NCBI GenBank assembly: GCA_963668545.1
Contig: OY764868.1
Location: 434,001 to 498,000, forward strand
DNA from: G963662265 sp963668545
GTDB taxonomy: Bacteria; Spirochaetota; Spirochaetia; CADAEX01
Direction: 5' to 3'
DNA length: 64,000 bases
Both the position numbers and the translations under genes were made by a program. Positions 24,490 through 31,880 of this stretch are shown one piece after another (position 1 is the first letter of the stretch; every line of letters starts with the position of its first letter). The notes under the pieces are model-generated. The model saw only the letters and a list, made by a program, of their open reading frames with translations. It searched no databases and was not told the DNA's origin.

Positions 24490-24536
24490 TCGGGCTGGGC
24501 GGATTTGAACCGCCGACCCCATGTCCCCCAGGCATG
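24490..24536 (-). pseudogene. 3' fragment of a tRNA-Pro(GGG) gene, likely attachment-site scar
   Basis: Reading the minus strand: anticodon arm CATGC CTGGGGG ACATG (anticodon GGG, closing pair disturbed by an A), variable loop, perfect T-arm GGCGG TTCAAAT CCGCC and the 3' acceptor strand CAGCCCGA without encoded CCA. The acceptor 5' strand and D-arm are absent; instead the 3' end of a protein gene (stop at 24558) sits 21 bp away. A tRNA 3' piece of this kind is what integration by a tyrosine recombinase leaves at the distal end of an island. Confidence 0.75.
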
Positions 24537-24557
24537 AATATTGTTACAGCCGTAATT

Positions 24558-25265
24558 TTAAATACCTGCCCACATTAGTGAAATACTGAAGTACGGTCTT
24601 ATTCTTCTTTTCATATTAATTACAGTATAGACAACTTCATGATAAGTTTTTACATTATGTTCATCAGTAATTGTTAATCCAAGTTTACACTTACTACCTT
24701 CTTTTAATAATCTGTTATTATTTTCATCTAACCAAATATGAAAATTAATAGCGGCACGTTCATTTTCTCCTAATTCCATAAACACTATATCATTGTTTGG
24801 AGTTTTAATATCTCTAATTTTACCTGGTTCAACTTTTTCAATATCGATATTGTCACGACCTCTACGAGAAACTTTCCAATAATTTGAATCACTTTTTATT
24901 ATTTTATTAATTTTTCTTTTCTGAAAATCATTCTCAAAAGAGAAATATATAGATGTGAAATCTACATCCATATTGTAGATTGGCTTATCAATGCCCTGTA
25001 TTGTTATTCTTAATTGCTCAGGCCATATTCCACTATCTAAATGTCCTAGCCCCTGAAAGAACCCACTGTGTAGCGTTGTAAATAGTATATAATTTCTGCG
25101 AAGACCTCCCCATATTTTATAATGACTGATTGCTACTTTGTTTTCAATAATTGCATTTTGAGGTTTGATCTCATATTCATATTCAAAAGCAATTGTAATT
25201 TTAAATATGGTCATCATTAAAAGAATAAATATTGATATTAGTGTTATTGTTTTCTTTTTACTCAT
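24558..25265 (-). CDS. Secreted or membrane-anchored protein, candidate immunity protein
   Basis: 235 residues with an N-terminal hydrophobic segment (~7-27) acting as signal peptide or anchor and the rest predicted outside the cytoplasm (beta-rich, mixed charge). I do not recognise the family. It follows the module-bearing gene at 25278-26471 by 12 bp on the same strand, repeating the toxin-then-small-secreted-protein order seen three more times in this locus; that context, not sequence, suggests immunity. Its last codons adjoin the tRNA scar. Confidence 0.55.
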   Translation of the reverse strand: MSKKKTITLISIFILLMMTIFKITIAFEYEYEIKPQNAIIENKVAISHYKIWGGLRRNYILFTTLHSGFFQGLGHLDSGIWPEQLRITIQGIDKPIYNMDVDFTSIYFSFENDFQKRKINKIIKSDSNYWKVSRRGRDNIDIEKVEPGKIRDIKTPNNDIVFMELGENERAAINFHIWLDENNNRLLKEGSKCKLGLTITDEHNVKTYHEVVYTVINMKRRIRPYFSISLMWAGI

Positions 25266-25277
25266 TATAAATTAACC

Positions 25278-26471
25278 TCATCTTATTGTTGAATAAGAAC
25301 TGTTACTTCTTTCAAAAGAATTATAAAAATCATTCTCATTCTTCATTTTAAAGAAAAGGCTATCTATCGTAGGATGTAATCGCCAAGATAATCGGCTATT
25401 ATCCATAGCATTATTCTTCCAAATCCAATATGGTGCCATATCATTAGTAAAATGATCAAATTTATTTTTACTACTTTTATAATTAAATGTTCCACCATAT
25501 TTTCCATTAAATATTGGTTTACTTGTTTCTGGATCAATAATAACTTCTCTTCCTGTTGAGCTTACAAGTTTTATAATATCTTTTCCTGTTCCTGTAGGAG
25601 AATGATAAACTGATTGTCCAGAACTTTTTATTTCCCAAGAATCTCCCAAATAGGATTCTCCTTTTCTTACTGACTGAATGAAATCTTTGATATCATCTTT
25701 AGTTAATTGTTCAAATTCCCAGTTCTTATTAAGTACAGTCCTCATATTATTATGCTCAAATCTTGTAATTCCTAAGGCTGTATTTGAAACATCTTTTCGC
25801 ATTTCCTCTGATTCATGATAACTTACATGACCATCTGACATTGCTGCCATCTCTGTCTTTAAGCGTTCAAGATATTCCTTATCCATACTTGAATCATACC
25901 TGTTTATATTCTTTTCAGTTTTCTTTATCCGCTTCTTTAAATCCTTTTCAACAGCTTTATTGTCTTTCATTGCTATTTCCAGATCAGAAGCTTTAACCTT
26001 TAATCCGTCCTTAAGCTTTATAAAACCATCTTCATCAACTTCTGCAGTTTTAAGAAGATCTTCCATTTCTCTGAAATCAAGAACAAGGCCATCTGTTGCT
26101 TTTGCTTCTTCGCTATGCTGACTTCCTTCTCTATAAATATTCAAATGTCCATCAGGAGAAAGTGTGCCGTCCGCTCTTAGTTCCCAGTAGTCTTTTTCTG
26201 ATTTGTAGACTTTAGCATATTCCTCAAACTTACTCATATCTTCAGCTTTTTCAGCTTCCATGTATTTCGCTACATCCTGAGTAAGATTATAACTTGAAGA
26301 AATAAGGCCCCTATAATCATTTTCCATATCCATAGCCATTTTTGTATGGGCAAGTACTGCGTTATATGTTTCAGACTCCTGTTGATCGCCACTGTTAACG
26401 CCATCCCTGTGTGCTTCTATCGGAGCTATTCGCCATCCATGGCGGCTCCGATATTCGAACATCCTGTTCAT
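25278..26471 (-). CDS. Orphan C-terminal cassette of the polymorphic toxin-like protein
   Basis: 397 residues from an ATG without a ribosome-binding site. From EAHRDG onward it aligns with the module of the 2832-residue protein: same EAHRDG motif, then an AMDMENDYRGLI segment and DYW, then diverges into a charged helical part and a unique C-terminal ~120 residues ending in a basic, aromatic-rich region (GGTFNYKSS, APYWIWKNN). No signal peptide. The first ~18 codons overlap a palindrome and have no counterpart. It looks like a donor cassette or a remnant of a duplicated gene; activity of its end domain is unknown. Confidence 0.6.
   Translation of the reverse strand: MNRMFEYRSRHGWRIAPIEAHRDGVNSGDQQESETYNAVLAHTKMAMDMENDYRGLISSSYNLTQDVAKYMEAEKAEDMSKFEEYAKVYKSEKDYWELRADGTLSPDGHLNIYREGSQHSEEAKATDGLVLDFREMEDLLKTAEVDEDGFIKLKDGLKVKASDLEIAMKDNKAVEKDLKKRIKKTEKNINRYDSSMDKEYLERLKTEMAAMSDGHVSYHESEEMRKDVSNTALGITRFEHNNMRTVLNKNWEFEQLTKDDIKDFIQSVRKGESYLGDSWEIKSSGQSVYHSPTGTGKDIIKLVSSTGREVIIDPETSKPIFNGKYGGTFNYKSSKNKFDHFTNDMAPYWIWKNNAMDNSRLSWRLHPTIDSLFFKMKNENDFYNSFERSNSSYSTIR
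26421..26450. repeat. REP-like palindrome at the cassette boundary
   Basis: CGGAGC (26421-26426) / GCTCCG (26445-26450) enclosing GCCAT / ATGGC. It sits exactly where similarity between this cassette and the other two module copies starts, replacing the conserved sequence found there. Confidence 0.55.
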
Positions 26472-26501
26472 CAAGTCCCAGTACTGTTATGGATTTGTTT
26501 G

Positions 26502-27221
26502 TTACTGTTTTTTAACAGGATGAAGCTTTATTATTCCGTCAGACATATCATGCTTCTGAAACATCGGGATAAGGATTATCTCTTTTTCAGATTCAACACG
26601 GAGTTTAAATCTTACGTCAGGGAAAGCATCATCTGTTTCAAACATATCATTGCCAACATATTTCAGATAATGCCAACCATCTTCATTGTATTTTGATGCC
26701 CAGTCATAATCCGGAATATATATAAGCATTTGATAATCCCCTCTGGCTACTCTGTATTCAAAGTATTCATCTGGACGGCTTTTAAAATACCAGTCTCCAA
26801 AAAGAAAGTCTGTATCTTTCTTGTAATTCCAGTTAAAAGCTCTGTAAAAGGTAGTTTTTGTATTCAGAATATTTCCATTTGACAATTTAAATGGTTTATC
26901 TTGTATTATAAAATTTTCAGTACTGAGCTCCAAGATCTTACGCCCCTTATCATTTTCAATATCTGGATAGAAAATTGTATTATCAATAATTTCTTCAAGA
27001 TAATAATTTATATTTTGCCTTCTGGTTTTATACAGCTTTGATCCCTCTTTTTGCTTGAAGGGTTTTATTTCAAAAGTATGAATATCGGAATTGTAATTAT
27101 TTATCCCTTCCCATTTATTATCAAACAGGAAACTGTATTTTTCATAATTGAATTTCTCTTCTGCATTAATACTGAAAGCAAGAAAAAACCCTGTTATTAC
27201 CAATATTATAAAGTATTTCAA
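26502..27221 (-). CDS. Periplasmic protein of unknown function, candidate immunity protein
   Basis: 239 residues from a TTG at 27221 (GAGGAG eight bases before). Clear signal peptide ending INAEE, no lipobox. The mature part is beta-rich with many aromatic residues; family not recognised. Its start overlaps the end of the truncated peptidase-like gene at 27218-27673 by four bases, the tight toxin/immunity coupling seen elsewhere in the locus. Extracytoplasmic location suggests it protects an envelope target. Assignment as immunity is inference. Confidence 0.55.
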   Translation of the reverse strand: MKYFIILVITGFFLAFSINAEEKFNYEKYSFLFDNKWEGINNYNSDIHTFEIKPFKQKEGSKLYKTRRQNINYYLEEIIDNTIFYPDIENDKGRKILELSTENFIIQDKPFKLSNGNILNTKTTFYRAFNWNYKKDTDFLFGDWYFKSRPDEYFEYRVARGDYQMLIYIPDYDWASKYNEDGWHYLKYVGNDMFETDDAFPDVRFKLRVESEKEIILIPMFQKHDMSDGIIKLHPVKKQ

Positions 27222-27673
27222 AACATGTACTCCTCTTCAAAATTCCAGCCATCCGGATAAAGTTTTTTATTCAGTTCATTTTTATATTTTTCACTGATTT
27301 CTGCTTTAAAGAAATCATATCTCTCTATTTCAGAGCCTTTGTAATTACTCTTTCCACCTTTCCATGAATTCAGTACTTCAATCCCAGAAATATAGGAACT
27401 TCCTTCTTTATCCCTCTCAACAGTAAAATCTTTTAAAACCGTAAAATGCGAACCTGTATAAATTCTTACAGCTTCAAGGTTACTGGAGTTCTTAGCTTCT
27501 GTCAGTCGGTCTATTATTGTTTTTTCAGAATATTTATCCTTGCTGTAGGATTCAAAATCAAAACTGTATTTTTCTTCAGTCAGTATTTCCAGAGCTTTTG
27601 AAGAATCAGTGTAAATCAGATTGCCTGATGCAAACTGGTTGTTATCCTTAAGCATTTCATTTGCTTTTTTCAA
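27218..27673 (-). pseudogene. Truncated papain-fold (C39-like) toxin domain
   Basis: 151 codons from a TTG with no ribosome-binding site. The end resembles the second half of a C39/papain-like peptidase: His76 in GSHFTVLKDF and Asn102 in VLNSWKGG, spaced as in that fold. The half that should carry the catalytic Cys is missing, and so are the coiled-coil and module parts, so this is read as the stranded 3' end of a cassette. Repeat copy 3 begins ~60 bp upstream of its 5' end and may mark the deletion point. Confidence 0.5.
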
Positions 27674-27734
27674 TGTTATGCTGTTTTAATTTATAAGAGC
27701 TGAACTTTTTTTGATAAACATCTGTATAAAGAGT

Positions 27735-27815
27735 CCCTTCTCTGACTTTTAAAAAACCTTATAAATTATCATCCAAAACTGTTGTTTTAAGCCTTGGATG
27801 CGTTTTTACACTACG
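27735..27815 (+). repeat. Interspersed repeat, copy 3 (divergent)
   Basis: CCCTTCTCTGAC to TTTTTACACTACG; same length and order as copy 2 with the inverted repeat reduced to TCCAA / TTGGA. Lies between the truncated toxin fragment and the next lipoprotein gene. Confidence 0.6.
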
Positions 27816-27855
27816 AATGTAGAGTTTAAAGAAATATTATAAGAATGCCCCTGAA

Positions 27856-28545
27856 TCATTTTTCTTCATATCTTTTCAATCCTAAATACTTTTCATATTC
27901 TTTTAATTTTTCAGTATCTGTCGTTTTCAAAAAATTACTCTCAATTTTATTATGCCCATCAACAATTTTAGGATCAACTTTTTTTAATTCATTCCCTTCA
28001 ACTTTATATACAACCGGTCCATAATACCAGAGATATAACTCATCATCTATTTGATAAATATATCCTCCACCTGTCTCAACAAGAGGATATTTATATATAT
28101 CCATTGTTTTTAGATTTATTCGATTAAGAGATTGGTATTCTCCGGTATAGAAAAGAAAATCATCTTTTTTTACCAGTGTAATAATTACACCCCTTTCTTC
28201 AATTTGATGAAATTTGTTTTGATCAGTATCATATATATTTAAATATTCATAACCATCAATAATAAAATAACTTTTATCCAATAAAATATCTGTGTTGCTA
28301 CTTCTAATCTTATCTGTTATATGATTTACAAGTTTTTTATCTTTAGAAAAAGCAATTATCTCACAATCACCAGAAAAATCTATAGTATCTTTTAAGACAA
28401 TAGCTATATCGTACTCATCGTATGAATATACATTGCGTAGAACTACATTTTTGCCACTGATAATTTTTGAAACTTCCTCCGGTAAAGAATTACTACAGCT
28501 TATAAAGAAAATAGTTGTTAATGTTACTAAAAAAAACTTTTTCAT
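27856..28545 (-). CDS. Lipoprotein, candidate immunity protein of the adjacent cassette
   Basis: 229 residues with signal peptide and lipobox FFISC, then a beta-rich mature protein made of repeated short strands (about seven, e.g. DEYDIAIVL, GYEYLNIYD, DELYLWYYG), possibly a small propeller. Family not recognised. AGGAGTAATTA precedes the ATG; the gene begins 9 bp after the 711-residue cassette's stop. Lipid anchoring in the envelope would let it neutralise an incoming periplasm-acting peptidase; this is inference from order and location. Confidence 0.58.
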   Translation of the reverse strand: MKKFFLVTLTTIFFISCSNSLPEEVSKIISGKNVVLRNVYSYDEYDIAIVLKDTIDFSGDCEIIAFSKDKKLVNHITDKIRSSNTDILLDKSYFIIDGYEYLNIYDTDQNKFHQIEERGVIITLVKKDDFLFYTGEYQSLNRINLKTMDIYKYPLVETGGGYIYQIDDELYLWYYGPVVYKVEGNELKKVDPKIVDGHNKIESNFLKTTDTEKLKEYEKYLGLKRYEEK

Positions 28546-28554
28546 TAATTACTC

Positions 28555-30690
28555 CTAGAAATTTGGATATGCCCATCCATTAAATATGAAATAATTTTTA
28601 TATTTATTTAATTCATCTTGGGATCTTATTATAACAGGTTTAGGGGAATCAAACATGTGCCCCTCTAATAATTTTATTGATTCAATATTACCATTCTTAT
28701 CTCTTTTAAAATCCTGTAAAATTGCAATATGCCCTGAAGCTGGACTTTCAATGCCATCTCGCAAACTAAAAACAGCAGCCATACCTCTTTTCAAATTCGG
28801 AGAATTAAAAAGATTATCAACCACTCCATCAAGATAATCCATTTTTTCAGTAGGCTTTCCATCAACTGGTTTCCTGAAAAAGTATGTGTTCTCCGGATTT
28901 AAAAAATCTTTTGCCTGAATATTTATCAATTTATCAAGTGATTTACCATCATGTTTAAACTGTTTCCATATTTCTGTATTCCCTGTTGCAATAGCATATG
29001 CTTCCATATATGCCTGTAAATAAGTATCAGCACAATCATATGGTTTGCCATTATTTTCTCCATATTTATATTTCAATACATCTTCAGGAGTAAAATTTGC
29101 CATATGATCAATAAATATTTCTGTCTCTCTTTCATTTAAGCTTCCTATATTAACTATATCATTATTAGGAGAAATTATTTCTTTAAATTTATTAAAAATA
29201 CTTTTAATTTTACTCTTGGTTTCACAAACCACAACATGTTTTTCAAATCCCTTTTCATTAGTAATTACAGGATCACCATATTTTAATTTTATCTTTTCAG
29301 TCTGTTCAGGGGTAAATCTTACTGTTTTATCATTCAGCATATTCTCCCATTTACCCTCAACATAACTCCAGCCAGCACCGGGGCCCATCTGCTGATTAAC
29401 TTCATCCCTTGTTATCCCTATTGATTCAGCAATAAACCCGGTTTTACTTCCTCCTGTATACTTAAAAACTTCTTCTGCGCCCGACTCTTCATCAACTAAA
29501 GTTACATCATCACTGCTGTCATCAACCATTGTTATGCTTCCGTCTATATGCTTTATAACTTTCCAGTAATCTTTAGTTGAATCATAATCTGTAAGAACAG
29601 ATTCAGAATAATCATTCAAATTTTGAGTGCTGCCTAATCTTATTACATCTTTCAGGAGAGACTTATCTGAAGCTATCAAACCGCTGTAGTCATTCTCCAT
29701 ATCAAGCGCCATTCCGGTATGATTATAAACCGCTTTTACAGTTTCAGATTCCTGTACTTCCTGCCCGCTATCCTCCCCGTCACGGTGTGCTTCGTGGCCG
29801 AGAACTGTGCCGAGCCTTAAGCGGCTCATCATGTTATTACCAGTGGATGCGACCCTTATTGTCCTTCCCCCGTTGTTGTTCAGTGTGGTTTCTGCTGTTT
29901 CTCCACCAGTGCTTCCCACTTTTAAATTATCTTTCCCCGACAGCAGATTAGTGTAAAGTTTCATTGCCTCTTCATCTGTCCCCCCTCTTGAATAAAGGGC
30001 TCTCATTGCAACCTTTGCCTCTGCAATGTTTTCCTTCTGTGAAAGGCTTATCTTCGCGTTCTGGTAGTATGTGTTTATCCCTTGGTAAGCTGATGCAATC
30101 TGTGATGTACTTACATTCTGACCTCCTGTTCCGAACTCAAAGAGGCTTCCCCCGTCTCCTATTCCAAGTTCAATCAGGCCAGCCCCTCCATAATCTCCAA
30201 TTAAATTGTCAGCTCCGAAAAGGGACAATAAATCAGTTGTATTTAAAACATTCAGTTTAGTGCTGCCTAATCGCTCGTATTCATAAATGCTTGCCGCACT
30301 TCCTGCAATACTTGAGCTTAATGCTTTTCCGTTTTTAAGGTCTCCTCCATAGAATCCTGTGAGGGTAGAGTTAAGCCCGGCAGTTCCCATGCTTGAGATG
30401 TAACCTGACACGGCACCTTTGCCGTAAAGGTCTCTCTTCCAGTTATTTTCAAATGAATTTGTATTGAAATAAAGACCGCCTGAATTTAAGTCAAATGAGT
30501 TTATTGCAGTTGTTGCGATGTTAGTGGATGCTGTCTTTATCCCTGCCGCTCCTGTTGAGGCAAGAAATGAGTCTGATTTAAACTTATCATATTTTGATCC
30601 AATGCCTTGAGTAACAGCTCCGACTGCTGTCTGCTTTCCAAGACTCATCATTCCGTCATCCCAGTCAGTTATTCCGCTTCCTATATCCAT
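28555..30690 (-). CDS. Orphan module plus cysteine-hydrolase-like C-terminal domain
   Basis: 711 residues. Residues 1-~290 are nearly identical to residues ~2135-2430 of the large protein encoded upstream, including GHEAHRDGED; the next ~100 still align loosely (ALDMENDYSGLIASDKSL, DYWK); the rest is unrelated. The last ~165 residues look like a papain/NlpC-P60-fold hydrolase: Cys553 in PYDCADTY, His654 in ASGHIAILQDF, then LLEGHMF (His678). No signal peptide or ribosome-binding site, so it is probably a silent donor that could replace the large protein's end by recombination. Confidence 0.7.
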   Translation of the reverse strand: MDIGSGITDWDDGMMSLGKQTAVGAVTQGIGSKYDKFKSDSFLASTGAAGIKTASTNIATTAINSFDLNSGGLYFNTNSFENNWKRDLYGKGAVSGYISSMGTAGLNSTLTGFYGGDLKNGKALSSSIAGSAASIYEYERLGSTKLNVLNTTDLLSLFGADNLIGDYGGAGLIELGIGDGGSLFEFGTGGQNVSTSQIASAYQGINTYYQNAKISLSQKENIAEAKVAMRALYSRGGTDEEAMKLYTNLLSGKDNLKVGSTGGETAETTLNNNGGRTIRVASTGNNMMSRLRLGTVLGHEAHRDGEDSGQEVQESETVKAVYNHTGMALDMENDYSGLIASDKSLLKDVIRLGSTQNLNDYSESVLTDYDSTKDYWKVIKHIDGSITMVDDSSDDVTLVDEESGAEEVFKYTGGSKTGFIAESIGITRDEVNQQMGPGAGWSYVEGKWENMLNDKTVRFTPEQTEKIKLKYGDPVITNEKGFEKHVVVCETKSKIKSIFNKFKEIISPNNDIVNIGSLNERETEIFIDHMANFTPEDVLKYKYGENNGKPYDCADTYLQAYMEAYAIATGNTEIWKQFKHDGKSLDKLINIQAKDFLNPENTYFFRKPVDGKPTEKMDYLDGVVDNLFNSPNLKRGMAAVFSLRDGIESPASGHIAILQDFKRDKNGNIESIKLLEGHMFDSPKPVIIRSQDELNKYKNYFIFNGWAYPNF

Positions 30691-30757
30691 TGCTGTGAAT
30701 ATTTTCTATTCGGCAAAATCCCCGCAGAACAAAACCTGTTTCAAATAACATAAATCG

Positions 30758-30896
30758 CTGTAACTTCCTATGACTTTTTTAAGTTGCGGGGCCGGGCGTA
30801 CTTCGGGCTCCGCTTTCGCTCCGGCCTCCTCGGTAAGCACAAGTGCTCACCTGCGGGGTCCGCCTTCGGCGCCCTTCGTATCCCTTTTTGTTAGCC
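30758..30896 (-). repeat. GC-rich, attC-like imperfect hairpin
   Basis: About 100 bp of very GC-rich DNA in an AT-rich region. At the centre GGTAAGCA / TGCTCACC pairs around a 4-nt loop (30832-30851); outward GGGCTCCG (30805-30812) pairs with CGGCGCCC (30867-30874), and GTAC..GGG with GTATCCC; the outermost boxes CTGTAAC (30758) and GTTAGCC (30890-30896) are inverted and resemble, without matching exactly, the RYYYAAC/GTTRRRY boxes of integron attC sites. A terminator (CCCTTTTTG on the plus side) or an unrelated structured repeat are alternatives. Confidence 0.45.
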
Positions 30897-30995
30897 GACC
30901 AATTATATGAAATGTTTCATGATTATCTTCTCTCAAACCTGTTTGTTTTATTAAGAAAAGTTCTTCTTTTCTTAATAAAATATTATCCTTGTAAA

Positions 30996-31880
30996 TCACT
31001 GATTATTAGAAAGATATTCTCTTATTTTATCGGATAAATCATTTCTTCCGATTCTTTCTGCCATTTTCAAAGGAGTTTCTCCTTTTTGATTTTCGTTATT
31101 AGAATAATATTTATTGTCAATCAGGTAATTAAATACTTCCTCATTTTCCATCCCCACACAAAAGTGACTTACTGTATTCCCTTCAAAATCTATATAATTA
31201 CGATAAGATGGTGCATTTTTTATGAGATACTTTACAATATCGTTTCTATTTTCATAAATATAAGAAGGAACCATATCTGGTACCAATTTAATTACTTTAT
31301 CAAAATCAGCACCATTTTCGAGAAACCACATAGTAATATTATCAAGGCCTTCCCGTCTATCTGACATAATTGCAAGGAGAGGTGTTGTATTATCATTATC
31401 TGGTTCATCTATGTTTTTATTATTCTCATATAGCAAGTCCAACATTTCAATACTAGGATTATAAAGAGCATAATGATATACAGTCATACCAAGATTATCT
31501 TTTGCACTTATATCGGCACCTGCTTCAAGCAATAGTTTTACATCGTTTATACTTCCGGATTGAACAGCTGCATGAAGAACTCTAATCCCATCGCTTCCAT
31601 AGTATTCAAGATTAATACCTTCTTTTATTAGCAGCTTTGCCATTTTCACATCCTTCAATCCAAAGGAAGCTATTAGAGCATTTCCTTCTATTCCCATAAC
31701 GTTAAAAGATACATTGATAATGTTGTCATATTTTTTAATATATTTTTCAACAAGTTTATAATCTGAGTTATTTACAGCTGTAAAAAATTGGGCAACATCG
31801 TTTGCATCAAATCCTTTTTTGCATCCTGCAATAACAGTGACTAAAAATAATGAATATAAAAAAACTTCTCTTGTTTTCAT
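30996..31880 (-). CDS. Ankyrin-repeat lipoprotein, candidate immunity protein
   Basis: 294 residues. Signal peptide with lipobox VIAGC, then about six to seven ankyrin repeats (GSDGIRVLHAAVQSGSINDV and DNLGMTVYHYAL are the clearest). The ATG directly follows the TAA of the 2832-residue gene with no spacer and no ribosome-binding site, implying translational coupling. Ankyrin proteins are well-known immunity partners in polymorphic toxin loci; the lipid anchor puts this one in the envelope. That it neutralises the end domain of the large protein is inference. Confidence 0.72.
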   Translation of the reverse strand: MKTREVFLYSLFLVTVIAGCKKGFDANDVAQFFTAVNNSDYKLVEKYIKKYDNIINVSFNVMGIEGNALIASFGLKDVKMAKLLIKEGINLEYYGSDGIRVLHAAVQSGSINDVKLLLEAGADISAKDNLGMTVYHYALYNPSIEMLDLLYENNKNIDEPDNDNTTPLLAIMSDRREGLDNITMWFLENGADFDKVIKLVPDMVPSYIYENRNDIVKYLIKNAPSYRNYIDFEGNTVSHFCVGMENEEVFNYLIDNKYYSNNENQKGETPLKMAERIGRNDLSDKIREYLSNNQ

